Source: Ananas comosus
Lineage: Eukaryota; Streptophyta; Magnoliopsida; Poales; Bromeliaceae
Assembly (NCBI RefSeq): GCF_001540865.1
Contig: NC_033626.1
Span: 11,067,446 to 11,131,445, forward strand
Reading direction: 5' to 3'
DNA: 64,000 bases
Shown: in pieces, positions 20,944-31,421 of the stretch
Layout of the letters: each line of letters starts with the position of its first letter
Position numbering within the stretch: the stretch's first letter is position 1
The notes under the pieces: model-generated
Database searches by the model: none
What the model was told of the DNA's origin: nothing
The model's input: only the letters and a program-made list of their open reading frames with translations
Program-made: the position numbers and the translations under genes

Positions 20944-22156
20944 TGATATAGTTTCTACATAATACATTTTTTCCACTGCATGCAAGACAACCTCCCCGCC
21001 CATCTGACCCTGATTTGGCACACTCCCCGTTAACGCACCATCCAAAACTTTCCACAAAGCTCCTTTAATTAGCTCTTCAGCGTCTTTGCTTGCACGAGCG
21101 AAGCAGATGCACCAGAAACCGAGAAAGAGAAAAGATTATTTACTAGATTAGAGGAGCACAGGTGGGACTCAGCAAGGTCTACTGTATCATAGTTACACCA
21201 TATTATTAATAATAAATTAATTATATTTTTTTTAATTATAATGAAACGGATGAATCTAAAGAGAGTCATCTTATTAGTTACAAACATCAAATCAGTAATA
21301 TAACTTGCGTATTTTTTATTATTATTATTATTATATATATTTTTTTAGGCGTGGTCTTGCTGTGCTGTACTTTCTCTGCCACCCTACTTGTCTTATCTCT
21401 GACCGGAAAACCCTAGCCATTAATTAGCAGAAATTATTGCCTGGACCCGGCAGCACTGGAATTAATGTGTGCTCTACTAAATCCCGACTGCAGTACATAA
21501 ACATCTCTTAAAATTAGAAATGTTCGAGGCTATTGTTTAACAAAATTTGATACAATCATAAAATTTACTAATTTTTTGTGCGCACATTCTCTTGACTAGA
21601 AAACAATTTAATTAGCCATCTTTTTCCATGCACCCATGCACCAGGTGCACGAATGAAATCATAGCCCACCGGGGTTGAATGCGATCAACCATATATATCA
21701 TCAACATGTGGACCCTTTTTACTTTTAAAAAAGAATAGAACATATATACATGGACCATTTTTAGAAAACGTATTCGACTATGGAGCCATCAATTGCATAA
21801 TAAACATAATGCACTGGATAACGTATCTCGAATCGCAGTATAAATAGATTCATACTCTAATTATTTTAAATTACATCTAATTCTAATCTTAGTAAAATTT
21901 TACTTTATTTTAGATATCTATAGCATGTAAGCCTTTTTTATGGGAACCTTTTATTAGACGGCGAAAAATTGAAATTGAAATTGAAATTGTTCTCGATAAG
22001 TTATGAGGATCCGGCGTAGAGAATAAATAATCTTTCAACCATTTGTTTTGATTGCTTCGGTAATTTTCGTAACTCGAGCAAAAGTGAAACATTTAACTAA
22101 ATGAAAACATGCACAGAGAAAATTAAGCGCCGGAAGAGATTAGCTTTAATTGGCGA
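20944..22156. other. Intergenic, presumably 3' flank of the AHL gene
   Basis: No gene was found. An (ATT)n-rich stretch at about 21180-21340 resembles the left end of the window (both carry ACGGATGAAT followed by (ATT)n), so it may be another dispersed repeat. Confidence 0.4.
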
Positions 22157-22502
22157 TCAGTAATGAGGCGGGGGCGGCGGAGGAGGCGGCCGCGCGGTGG
22201 GCGCCCAAGCGACCTCCGAAGGGAAGTGGGCGCCGTAAACGGACGTCACCGGCGCCCCCGCAAGCGCCGCCGAGCGCGGCGGGGCGGGGCCGCGGCGCTG
22301 GTGGTGGCGATCCTCCTCCGGCGCGGCGGCGGTGGGGTCGTCGTCGTCGTCGGCGGGGACGCGGTGGACGGCGGGGTTGGAGAACGCCGCGGCCACCACC
22401 ACCACCGTCTCCGCCGCCACCATCGGGCCCGCCACCGTGCCCCCCAGGACCTGCCCCTGCGGCCCCGAGAGCGACACCGTGAGCCCCGCCGCCGCCGCCG
22501 AG

Positions 22503-22534
<32 letters not shown>

Positions 22535-23006
22535 GGGGAGGAGCGCGCCCGACATCGACAGGACCTCGAGCCGCCCGAGGAGCCGCACCGCCGCGCCGCC
22601 CTCCGCCGCCGCCGCCGGCGGCCCGCCGCCGCTGCGGAGGGTCACGTCGGAGACGGCCCCGTGGGCGGAGAGGACGCAGATCCCGACGCCGCGGCCGCGG
22701 ACGAAGCGCGCGAGGGCGTCGGCCACGTCGTGCCCGGGCCGGATCTCGAGCACGTGCGGCCGCATCGCCGGCGCCGGCGACTGCTCCGCCAGCGTCTGGG
22801 CCCGAGTCTCGGCTTGTTCATTGATCCGCGGGCGCCCGCTGCGGCCGCTTCCCCGCCGCCGCCGCCGCCGCCGCCGCTTCCCCGCCGCCGCTTCCACTAC
22901 CGCCGCCGCCGCCTTCTACCTCCTCATCTCCTCCCTTCGACACGTCGTCGGAGAGGCTCTCCCGCTCTTGGCGGTGGAATCGGGTGGGGAAGCTTCTAGA
23001 GAACAT
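22157..23006 (-). CDS. AT-hook motif nuclear-localized (AHL) protein with PPC/DUF296 domain; frame broken at the AT-hook
   Basis: AHL proteins are plant DNA-binding regulators: an AT-hook binds AT-rich DNA and the PPC domain mediates oligomerisation. An intact PPC frame runs from about 22790 down to the stop at 22157, with HVLEIRPGHDVADALARF, GVGICVLSAHGAVSDVTL, GRLEVLSMSGALLP and SGPQGQVLGGTVAGPMVA. Its first in-frame ATG is at 22765, giving 202 aa without an AT-hook. A second frame begins with ATG at 23006, encodes a typical acidic/Gly/Ala-rich AHL leader ending GKRPQRAP, and stops at 22818. The expected GKRPRGRPxGSKNKP hook lies exactly at the frame change, after a (GGC)n tract. Either small indels disabled the hook or the assembly contains errors. 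The gene otherwise looks intronless, as in one AHL clade. Confidence 0.75.
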
Positions 23007-23057
23007 GGAGATTTGATTTGATTTAGCTTCTCTATAAATGGTATTTTGGAAGAGTAA

Positions 23058-23082
23058 TATATATATATATATATATATATAA
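23058..23082. repeat. (AT)n microsatellite in the AHL 5' flank
   Basis: About 12 AT units lie ~50-75 bp upstream of the leader ATG at 23006. Confidence 0.95.
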
Positions 23083-23406
23083 TTGGCCTGGATCTGAAGA
23101 GGATGCCGCAGCAGGGTGGTGGTGGGGAATGGAATGTGGGGAAGGGGGAGATGGAATGGAGAGTGGGAAGCTCTGCGCTTAATTTGTGGGCCCACTGCCA
23201 CGAAGCTAAGACGCACACTACTTTCCTTTCCAAGCTAGCTTCAACTTGTTTCAAAGTTGAATCTGTTTGCTTTGAAAATGAGCACCAAACCACTGATGTG
23301 TTTGTGGTGTAAGATGCCCAATATCGATTTGGAATGCCGTTACCTAGTATACACCATATTACATTTAAAATTTTAATTTCTTCTATAAAAATTATCTAAA
23401 AATAAA

Positions 23407-24494
23407 GGCCAATTTGCATAAAAAATTTATTAGTTTTAAATTTTTATCAGAATAGATCATTTTTTTATATTTTGGTCCGGATTTTTAAAAAACTGATCAA
23501 AATATTCTCTTTTTTTTTTTTTTTCTCTCCGAAGAGGGCGGCACAGGCAGAGGCAGAGGCGGCCCGCCTCGCCTTTGTCCCGCGTGCCCTCGCCCGTGCC
23601 CGCACACCCTCCCTTTGCCTTCCTCACCTCCGACCTTGCCCAGGCCGCGCCGCGACCTCAATCGAAATATCGCCGTTCAAAGAGTGCAATTTTCATTCAA
23701 AATGTACAACTTTCGTTCAAGAAAGTACAATTTTTATTCAAAAAGTATAATTTTTCTCTCAAGAAGTATAAGTTTTTTCTAGAACAGTGCAATATTCCTC
23801 TAAAACAATGCAACGTTCTCTTGAAGCAATGTAACTTCATCATTTTCTTTTTTTCTCTACTTTTTCATTTTTATTGTCAAAAAAAGCACATTTCTTTATA
23901 TTTTTTTATTTATTCTTTTATTTTTTTTATTTTCTGCATTTTTTTTCCTCGGCTCGACTCTTATCGGCACTCGCTCCGAGTCCTCCTTCTCTGGCGCAGG
24001 TGTCGGTGCCCACGTCGGCGAAGACAGAGGAAGAGAATATGGCACTGTTCTCGCTACCGTCGTGGAGGGTCACGAAAACGGTGGAGGAAAGTCGAAGAGA
24101 AAAAAAAAAAACGAGAAAAAGAAGAGGAAGAGGACTTGACGCTACTCTCTGTACTATTGTAAAAAACTGGGAAGACGGTGGAGGAGAGTAGGAGAGAAAA
24201 AAAAGAAGTCGCAGCATGGTCTTAGCGGGGTCGGAAGCTAGGAAGGCGGAAGAAGAGTGCGCAGGCGCAAGCGAAGGCGTGCAGGAGAAAGGTGAGGCGC
24301 GCAGCCTCCGTCTTCGTTGCCCTCTTCGGAGAGAAAGAAAAAGAAAGAACGAGAGAAGAAAAAAAAGAGAAAGAAAATGGAATAAAAATATTTTGATTAG
24401 TTTTATGAAAATTCAATCCGAATCTGTAAAATTCAAAAAGATGACCTATTTTTACAAAAGCTCAAAATTAATAAGTTTTTTATACAAATCGGCC
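23407..24494. mobile_element. Long-TIR Mutator-like element with GC-rich and minisatellite interior (1088 bp)
   Basis: Inverted repeats of ~120 bp start GGCCAATTTGCATAAAAAA and, reversed from the right, GGCCGATTTGTATAAAAAA. Flanking 9-mers AAAAATAAA (23398-23406) and AAAAATAGA (24495-24503) match at 8 of 9 positions. The subterminal parts are GC-rich and partly inverted (GCGGCCCGCCTCGCCTTTG near 23560 against GGTGAGGCGCGCAGCC near 24300). A degenerate 24-bp minisatellite occupies 23678-23845. No transposase is visible. Confidence 0.85.
23678..23845 (+). repeat. Degenerate ~24-bp minisatellite
   Basis: About seven units follow the pattern GTACAATTTTTATTCAAAAA with variants (GTGCAATTTTCATTCAAAAT, ATGCAACGTTCTCTTGAAGC). 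The 24-bp period keeps frame, so the translation repeats blocks of eight residues rich in F, K, Q, N and C. It is probably a feature of the element rather than a gene. Confidence 0.75.
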
Positions 24495-25015
24495 AAAAAT
24501 AGACAACAAAATTACACTTTTGGTTCCCAAACAGAAAGCGTGATATTTTAATACTTAAATTTTAATTTATATAATTTTTTATTTAAATTTTTTAAATTAT
24601 TATGATTAGATTTTATAATTTATTATTTTAACAAAATATTAATAAATTATTAATATAAAAGTTATGTACTATTTTATTTATTATATTTTTATATTAATAA
24701 TTAATTAATATTTAATGAAAAAATTATATTAAATTTATTTATAATAGTTTAGAAAGTTCAAACAATTACAATGTCACGCCCTACAGTTTGAGGACCAAAG
24801 AAAAGTGTAATTTATTTTAAAAAAATTGATAACTAAAGAGAGTAACTTTAGTCACAAAAAATTCTTGAATATAAAATATATATTTTTATTATAATAAATG
24901 TACGACTAGTATTGCTCTATCAATTTTAGTGCAGGAGTTTAAACATCCACTCTAATTTTAAGATTAATATAAATATATGTATTACAAAGTGAAGTATTTT
25001 CTCTGTTAATTTTAA

Positions 25016-25359
25016 GGGTAAACTTCAAATATCATTTCTATGGTTTCACATTTATTATTTATTTTAGTATCTTATAATTTAAAGTGTATCAAGTTAGTGC
25101 TCTGTGGTTTTATTTTTATCTTTTTATTATTGATTCTACTATTTTTTTGGTTAAATCCGCGACAAAATTAAAACTAAAAAGTACTAAAGTAAATATTCGA
25201 TAAATTTAAATAAAATATCTAAAATTTTTTTATATACAATTTAATAAAATATTAACAGAAAAATTGACGAGAAGATAAAAATAAAATCACATGACATTAA
25301 TTGATATATTTTAAATCACAAAATTTGAAACTAATATGAATGGTATTTAAAGCTTTTTT
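25016..25359. mobile_element. Mutator-type MITE, family A, copy 3
   Basis: Starts GGGTAAACTTCAAATATC, right end TGGTATTTAAAGC. Flanks TAATTTTAA and TAATTTAAA match at 7 of 9 positions. It is more diverged than copies 2, 4 and 5. Confidence 0.75.
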
Positions 25360-26238
25360 TAATTTAAATCATGAGCTGGGGAATACATTTTCTGTTGATT
25401 TGACGGCGAGATGGTAGTGTGCAGGAGAGGTGGGTGGGAAAAAAAAAAAGAAAAAAGAAAAAAGAAAAACTACAGCAAATGAGTCTTCTTTTTCTGTTTC
25501 GTCTTTTCACATCACACTCGTATCTGTTATTTAATGGCATGTCGACGGAAATTATTTCCTACACCCTGTGTATCAACATGCCTCGTGCACCTCACACGAC
25601 TTTTGATGATTAATTTATTAAAATTTTAATTTAATTCGATAAGTACAGCTAAAATCATCTTAAAAATAAGTAATACGCACCTGCATTCAAAATTTAAAGT
25701 CTTTTTTTTTTATGGACACATATCTAATCTGAAAATATTTATCTATTTAGTCAGATTTTGATTGTAAATATTTAATCTGAAAATTATCAACTTTCTAATT
25801 TATTTTTTTAGAAGATTAATATTAAAAATATTTTTTTTAACGTTTCAACATATTGCAAATATATTTTTAAAGTTAAATTTTGAGCAAAATAAATGGAATG
25901 TACTAAGCAAATTATATATTTTTATAATTTTTATTCTTACTTATTGCTCGGCAAACTCGAATACATTTGCATCCCCTGTAACTTGCATAGAAATTGTGGA
26001 CACTCGATAGAAAACAACACCATCAATGCATTCGTACCTCTCTGCAGCAACACACCCACCCACCAAACGCTCTATTACATGTCTGACTTTTAACTCAGGC
26101 CGATTTGGCTCGCAATTTGCGCGCCCTTCAGTAACGTGGAGGATAGGAGACACAATTGTAGCCAAATAAGCAAATTAGGTACAATATATGAAAGCACTGC
26201 AGGACAAATTTTTAGGGCGTGTTTATTTTACCAATAAA
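25360..26238. other. AT-rich intergenic spacer
   Basis: Short fortuitous frames only. No supported gene. Confidence 0.4.
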
Positions 26239-26370
26239 TAGGGGTGGCAATCCAGCTCGTGGTTCGCGAATTAGCTCGTGTTCGATTCAAGATGAGCTCG
26301 AGATTGGCTCGCTCGTTCAGCTCGTTTAATAAACGAGCCGAACACGAGCTGGGATCAGCTCGCTCGTGTT

Positions 26371-27829
26371 TAGGGGTGGAAACGAGCCGAGCTCGAGCGA
26401 GCTTACCTCAGCTCAAGCTTGGCTTGAAATTAATTTCGAGCCTAAATTTAGGCTCAAGCTTGGCTTGAAATTAATTCGAGCCGAGCTCGAGCGAGCCTAA
26501 CTTCGAGTCGAGCGAGCTCGAGCTCTAAACGAGCTGCTTGAAATTCTTAACATCATGCAATCTATACTTTAATTTTTATAAAATATTATCTAAAATTTGA
26601 TATAAAAAATATCTAATAGTTTAACATATAAAATAAATGCATGAAATACGATATTATAATACTAAAAAAATTAGGAAAAGCGACTCTACGAGGAAGGGAT
26701 AAAAGAGAAGAAGAGGGTAATTAGAGTAGGATTTTGCTGGTTTGGTTTTGTGGGCCCAATAATCTAAATTCTATTATACATATAATTAAAATACATAATA
26801 TATATTATTTTATATAATTAAAATATATATTATATATATTATATATATATATAAGAGTTGGTTACTATATATACTTTTATGAGTATAAATCCCTTTATAC
26901 TCATAAGTTTTCGACCCGTTAGATCTATTCTTTTGACCATTTTATTCGTTAAATCATACTATTCAACTAACCACCCACTCAATCTTACGGGACACTATCA
27001 TTCTAATCGCATATTTAACGGCTGAAAATTTATAAGTATGAAGGGGTTATACTTATAAGAGTATAGTAGCACGAGCATATATATATAGAATTAGGCTACC
27101 ATACTATTAATAGCACAGACCGCTTGCTATTAGGTTTTCGGCCCTTGAATGAAAGAATGTGCGGTTAATATGATAGTAGCCTCTAGGGTTGAGTGGGTGA
27201 CTAGTTGAATATTATGATCTAACGGATGAAATGGCTAAAGAGATAGATCTAACAGCAGAAAACTCGATAGCACCATATGCTTGGTACTATCGATAGTATA
27301 ATAGCCGAACTCTATATAGATATATATAGCAGTCAACGGCAAAAAACTCAATAGTACAAAGCGCTTAGTACTATAGATAGTATAGATAGTATAGTAGCCG
27401 GACTATATATATATATATTAGAGAGAGAGAGAGAGTCCGACTACTATATTATCGATAATACTAAATGCTTGGTACTATCGAATTTTGTGCGTTAGATCAT
27501 ATTATTCAACTAACCACACGCTCAACCCTAGAGGATCATTTCATTCTAACCGCACATTCCTTCATCCAAAAGTCGAAAACCTAATAGCAAGGTTGGTACT
27601 ATTAATAGTATAGTAGACTATATAATATATATTAATATGTATATATATTTCGAGCTTTTCGAGCTTAATTCGAGCGAGCGAAATAATACTCAAGCTCGGC
27701 TTGAAATTAAATTTCGAGCCTAAATTTAGGCTCAAGCTTGCTCGAAATTAATTCGAGCCGAGCTTGAGCGAGCCGAAATCGAGCCGAACACGAGTCGAAC
27801 ACGAGCCGGCTCGCTCATTTCCAGCTCTA
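26371..27829. mobile_element. Inner hAT-like element inserted into a relative
   Basis: Starts TAGGGGTGGAAACGAGCC and ends with the inverse CTCATTTCCAGCTCTA. It is flanked by TCGTGTT on both sides, near the outer element's own subterminal motif. Its arms carry CTCAAGCTTGGCTTGAAATT and the inverse. The AT-rich middle holds three small MITE-like units. Confidence 0.7.
26850..27625. mobile_element. Three related AT-rich MITE-like units inside the inner hAT element
   Basis: Units near 26850-27080, 27104-27315 and 27430-27622 each have terminal GGTACTATCGATAGTAT- or TATACTCATAAG-type inverted arms. They share an inner block with GGTTGAGTGGGTGACTAGTTG (or its inverse) and GATCTAACGG. The third is inverted relative to the second. 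A fourth relative lies at about 51990-52195. Confidence 0.6.
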
Positions 27830-28214
27830 TCGTGTTCGGCTCGATGACAGCTCGAATACATAATATTTATATTTATATAATTTATTTAATTTATATTTTT
27901 TTATAAAATAAATAATTATATATAATATATTTTTTTATTTTATTTTTAGCAAAATAAAATAATAAATACAAGCTTAATTATAAAAAGACTCATTTATATG
28001 TAAAATTTCAACTATTAGATCAAAATCTAATAAATAAGATTTGACCTAAATTTATTTTTTTATATATATTTAATCTAATTATTTTTAATTTATTATTCGT
28101 TGGCCAGCTCGTGTTTGGCTCGTTAATAAACGAGCCGAACACGAGCTGAAATTTTCGGCTCGATACTTTAACAAACCAGCTCGTGTTCGACTCTTTTACA
28201 CGGTAACACCCCTA

Positions 28215-28980
28215 CCAATAAGTGAGGAGGGATGAAATTACCTTCAGTCATAAACATCCACTTCTATAGTTTGATTTCCTGGAACTTTACCTTCTCTTCA
28301 AACTCAAAACTCTTCAAAATATCATAAGTTGATTTTGACCCACTCCAGACAGAAGTGACTTAAAAGAAAAAAAAAAGGTTAAGAACAGATTAATAAAATA
28401 TAAACCCATCTCTCACGCTTTAAATTTTTTATTTTTGTTTTATGCCAAAAAAACAACTGAACTGAAAAAACTTCTGTTCCGTAGCTATACAAACAAATAG
28501 CAGAAGAAAATTACCTTTTACCTAAACTCTCACATTCAATCTGAATTTCATCTTTGGTGAAAGAAACAATCCATGCCCTCAATATGCAATGCCAGACTAA
28601 ACCCTTAACAGCAAGCAAGATGTGATGGAGGGTGAATGACTGAATGCGACTCAGCTTAAAAGTGGATTAAAATATGTCAAAATTAAGCAATATGTATGCT
28701 GAATTTCCATAAATGAGGCAAGTGTAGCAACATTACAACTTTCTAAATTACCTCGACCTGCACTATGTTTCTATTGATCAGATTTATAGTGTCGACGCGA
28801 GCTCTTACCTGTTACTAACATAGAACCAAATGAGACAACAAGAAATTAGCTTCTATTACAGGCTAAAACAAAAAATTAGTGCATTTAAGGTCCTTCTATC
28901 GTGTTCTCGGATATATACACCAAGCCAAACAAAATCTTTATACATCTCACCAGAGTTGCCCTCGATCAAAATCTTTTCGT
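28215..28980. other. 3' flank of the FAR1-related gene
   Basis: No gene was found. Its right part is probably 3' UTR of the minus-strand gene. Confidence 0.4.
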
Positions 28981-29140
28981 GAAGCTCGGCACCTGGTAGG
29001 AGATTAATGCCATTTAATAAAAGCATCACCGTGGCTATAATCAAAACAAAATCGAGTCCTGAAGCTCGGCACCTGGTAGGAGATTAATGCCATTTAATAA
29101 AAGCATCACCGGGGCTATAATCAAAACAAAATCGAGTTGG
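28981..29140. repeat. 80-bp tandem duplication in the FAR1-related 3' UTR
   Basis: Two head-to-tail copies (28981-29060 and 29061-29140), both starting GAAGCTCGGCACCTGG. They differ at one internal base (CCGTGG versus CCGGGG) and in the last few bases. The array lies 32 bp downstream of the stop codon. Confidence 0.95.
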
Positions 29141-29171
29141 GAAGTTACCAGTATCAAAAGAAGATAGTCGA

Positions 29172-31421
29172 TCATAGCATCCGAAAGGGAGGGGGTGGAA
29201 CTTGAGGAAATCCCAGCTGTGTCGCCTGAAAAATGCCAGGACGTGACATTTGAATAAGACCAGGTTGAGGCATTTGAATGGTGGCAGGTTGCGACATTTG
29301 ACTCGAGCAAGAATGGAGCATTGGGTTGCATCGCGGTTGCAGCATTTGAGTATCAGCAGAGCCTTTCACCTTCTTTTTACTCTTCTTTTCCAATTGATTT
29401 TTCTTTCTCCCACGTGTGGGATCGAATACTTGCATATTCTCATCAGACCATTGCATCTCATTGTCAACGCTGGCTATATTGCTTTGAATCGATTTCCCAT
29501 TAACACCTTCGACCATGTTTAAGTTCCCTAAATCATTTTCGATTAATTCCAATGCCTCCATCAACTTCTCTTTAACAATTTTAGCTGCTCTGGCTGTCGA
29601 TGATCCTTTCTCGAAAACAAAACGCCCAAAATGGAACAAATCACTAAGCCGAGAAGCGTGAGATGACTTGCTAGCGTAGTTCGATGATTCAGTAGGATAA
29701 CATATAGCCTCTTTTCTCGCATTGTTAGTCCATCTACGCAATATATACTGAGCCGGTATCTCATTAACATTATTCACAAGAAACACCCTCAAAGCATGGC
29801 AACATAACAATCCCAAAGTCTCAAACAACTTACAACTACAAGAGATGGTATAATCAGATTTATCAAATTTCACGGTGAACACCTTTTTCTCACCATGCTT
29901 ATAAAGCTCGTAGGTGGCTACTCCTTCGCCATTGCCCTCAATGTAACTCATCTCTAAACCTTCAAGAAACTCCTCTCTAAACATTTCAAATAGCCTGGTC
30001 GTGTAGACATTAGCTGCATGTTGAAGAATTCCGCCATGAGGAACAACATTTGAAAAGGCGCTGTTCTTGCAATTTAGATCATCATCCCGCTCCCCTTTAC
30101 GCATATCTTCTGCCTTTCTCTCATAATGTTCGATAACTTGAATGAGAGATAATGATGCGCCTAAAAGTTGACGGAAAACACTATACATACTCTCACTTCT
30201 TAGGGTTGTTTTCATTTTAGCCGAAAAAATATCTACTTCAAAAGCAGTACACCATTTTGCTCGAGTCTCGTAAAGTCGATTAAGCCACACATTGTCCTCA
30301 AGATTGAATGTCTTGATCATGTCTTCCCAGGTTGATTGGAATTCCATTTCATCCAAACATCCATTAAGGCACTGACTGAATTTTGCACCGAAACTTGGAT
30401 TGCTGTAAATCTCAGCAAGATGTTTCTTAGAGTTATTAGGAATATGCCAGAAGCATAGTCGATGACGTGACTCGGAAAACACAATCTCAATGGCATTTTC
30501 CATTGCCTGATCTTGCTCGGTAAAGATAATTTTCGGTTGCTGGCCTCCCATAGAATCTAAAAATGTCCGAAATAACCAAATATATGACTCTGTGGTCTCA
30601 TCCAATAGTAAAGCACAACCAAATAATATATTCTTCCAATGATGATTGATACCGAGAAATGGAGCACAGATCAAATTGTACTTGTTAGTTCTATATGTAG
30701 TATCGAAAATCACAACATCCCCAAACATATCGTAATCTAGCTTTGATCTTCCGTCTCTCCAAAAGAAGTTTGTCATTCTGTTTTCTTGGTCGACTTGAAC
30801 CGAAAAGAAAAAGAGGGGGTCCTCTACTTGCCTACGACTAAAATGATTGATAATACCTTGTCCATCCCCAGGTTCAATTGCCACTTTATTCACACTGTGC
30901 AAGTAACTGGGCGAATCTTTTTTCACAACATTTTTTGCATCACCAAATTGCTTGTCTGAATGCGGAGTCGATCTTGTATGGGCAACTAGTACTCTCCTAC
31001 CGGATCTTAACCTATGCCTCTTCTCTTGGCTCGCGAACTCGTGATTGTGCACATCATTAAAATAAGTGACTTCCCAAGTACCATCAGTTATAGTGAACCG
31101 GATTCGAGCTGTGCAACCAGTTCTAGTTTCTAAACGATTAACTTTTTTAGGGTTGCATCGCTCATATTCACGAAACCCGGCTTTTGAGCAAACATATTCT
31201 CGTTGTCGGAGAGCCCCATCAATAAACCGCCTATTCCCTTTTCTAATGCTAAAGCCCTTTCGTAAAGCATGTAGGTTGTAGAGATCATATGCTTCATCTT
31301 CTGAACCCACCTTTATACCAACTTCGAGCTTCTCATCACAATCATCTAGATTTACAACCTCGGCATTATCTCCATTATTGATTTTGTCAGCCAAAACCGG
31401 GTTGCCAGCTGATTGAGCCAT
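29172..31421 (-). CDS. FAR1-related sequence (FRS) protein, 749 aa, intact
   Basis: FAR1/FHY3 family proteins are transcription factors that derive from Mutator-like transposases and act in the nucleus, classically in phytochrome A signalling. The single coding exon has the full architecture: FAR1 DNA-binding zinc-finger region at ~35-128 (C78, C103, H125/H127); MULE transposase-like domain at ~235-330 with FDTTYRTNKYN around D240, D304 in FTEQDQAM and CFWHIP; and a SWIM zinc finger at ~524-546 (C528, C530, C540, H542). The C-terminus (~690-749) is a Met/Gln/Pro-rich run with repeated QMxQPGxxQ-like units. An acceptor lies just upstream of the ATG (exon from 31426). A GC-rich 5' UTR exon ending in a GTATGTG donor near 33424 would fit a ~2-kb leader intron. 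It is flanked by no terminal repeats, so it looks like a host gene. Which FRS member it is cannot be told. Confidence 0.93.
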   Translation of the reverse strand: MAQSAGNPVLADKINNGDNAEVVNLDDCDEKLEVGIKVGSEDEAYDLYNLHALRKGFSIRKGNRRFIDGALRQREYVCSKAGFREYERCNPKKVNRLETRTGCTARIRFTITDGTWEVTYFNDVHNHEFASQEKRHRLRSGRRVLVAHTRSTPHSDKQFGDAKNVVKKDSPSYLHSVNKVAIEPGDGQGIINHFSRRQVEDPLFFFSVQVDQENRMTNFFWRDGRSKLDYDMFGDVVIFDTTYRTNKYNLICAPFLGINHHWKNILFGCALLLDETTESYIWLFRTFLDSMGGQQPKIIFTEQDQAMENAIEIVFSESRHRLCFWHIPNNSKKHLAEIYSNPSFGAKFSQCLNGCLDEMEFQSTWEDMIKTFNLEDNVWLNRLYETRAKWCTAFEVDIFSAKMKTTLRSESMYSVFRQLLGASLSLIQVIEHYERKAEDMRKGERDDDLNCKNSAFSNVVPHGGILQHAANVYTTRLFEMFREEFLEGLEMSYIEGNGEGVATYELYKHGEKKVFTVKFDKSDYTISCSCKLFETLGLLCCHALRVFLVNNVNEIPAQYILRRWTNNARKEAICYPTESSNYASKSSHASRLSDLFHFGRFVFEKGSSTARAAKIVKEKLMEALELIENDLGNLNMVEGVNGKSIQSNIASVDNEMQWSDENMQVFDPTRGRKKNQLEKKSKKKVKGSADTQMLQPRCNPMLHSCSSQMSQPATIQMPQPGLIQMSRPGIFQATQLGFPQVPPPPFRML

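Larger units (their letters stand above)
26239..28214. mobile_element. hAT-like element with a related copy nested inside (1976 bp)
   Basis: The outer ends are TAGGGGTGGCAA and ...AACACCCCTA. Flanking 8-mers CCAATAAA (26231-26238) and CCAATAAG (28215-28222) match at 7 of 8, as expected for hAT. Both subterminal regions are filled with GAGCCGAACACGAGC/GCTCGTGTTCGGCTC motifs in both orientations, the usual arrangement of hAT transposase-binding repeats. A second element of the same type (26371-27829) sits inside. No transposase coding is seen. Confidence 0.85.

Noticed and set aside
22163..22999. 278-aa and 229-aa frames on the plus strand opposite the AHL gene
   Set aside because: They are Arg/His- or Ser/Ala-rich shadows of the GC-rich AHL coding strand. 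The minus-strand PPC domain explains the sequence.
23472..24162. Frames of 92 and 195 aa in the 23.4-24.5 kb element
   Set aside because: They reflect the minisatellite and GC-rich arms of a non-autonomous element. No domain is recognisable.
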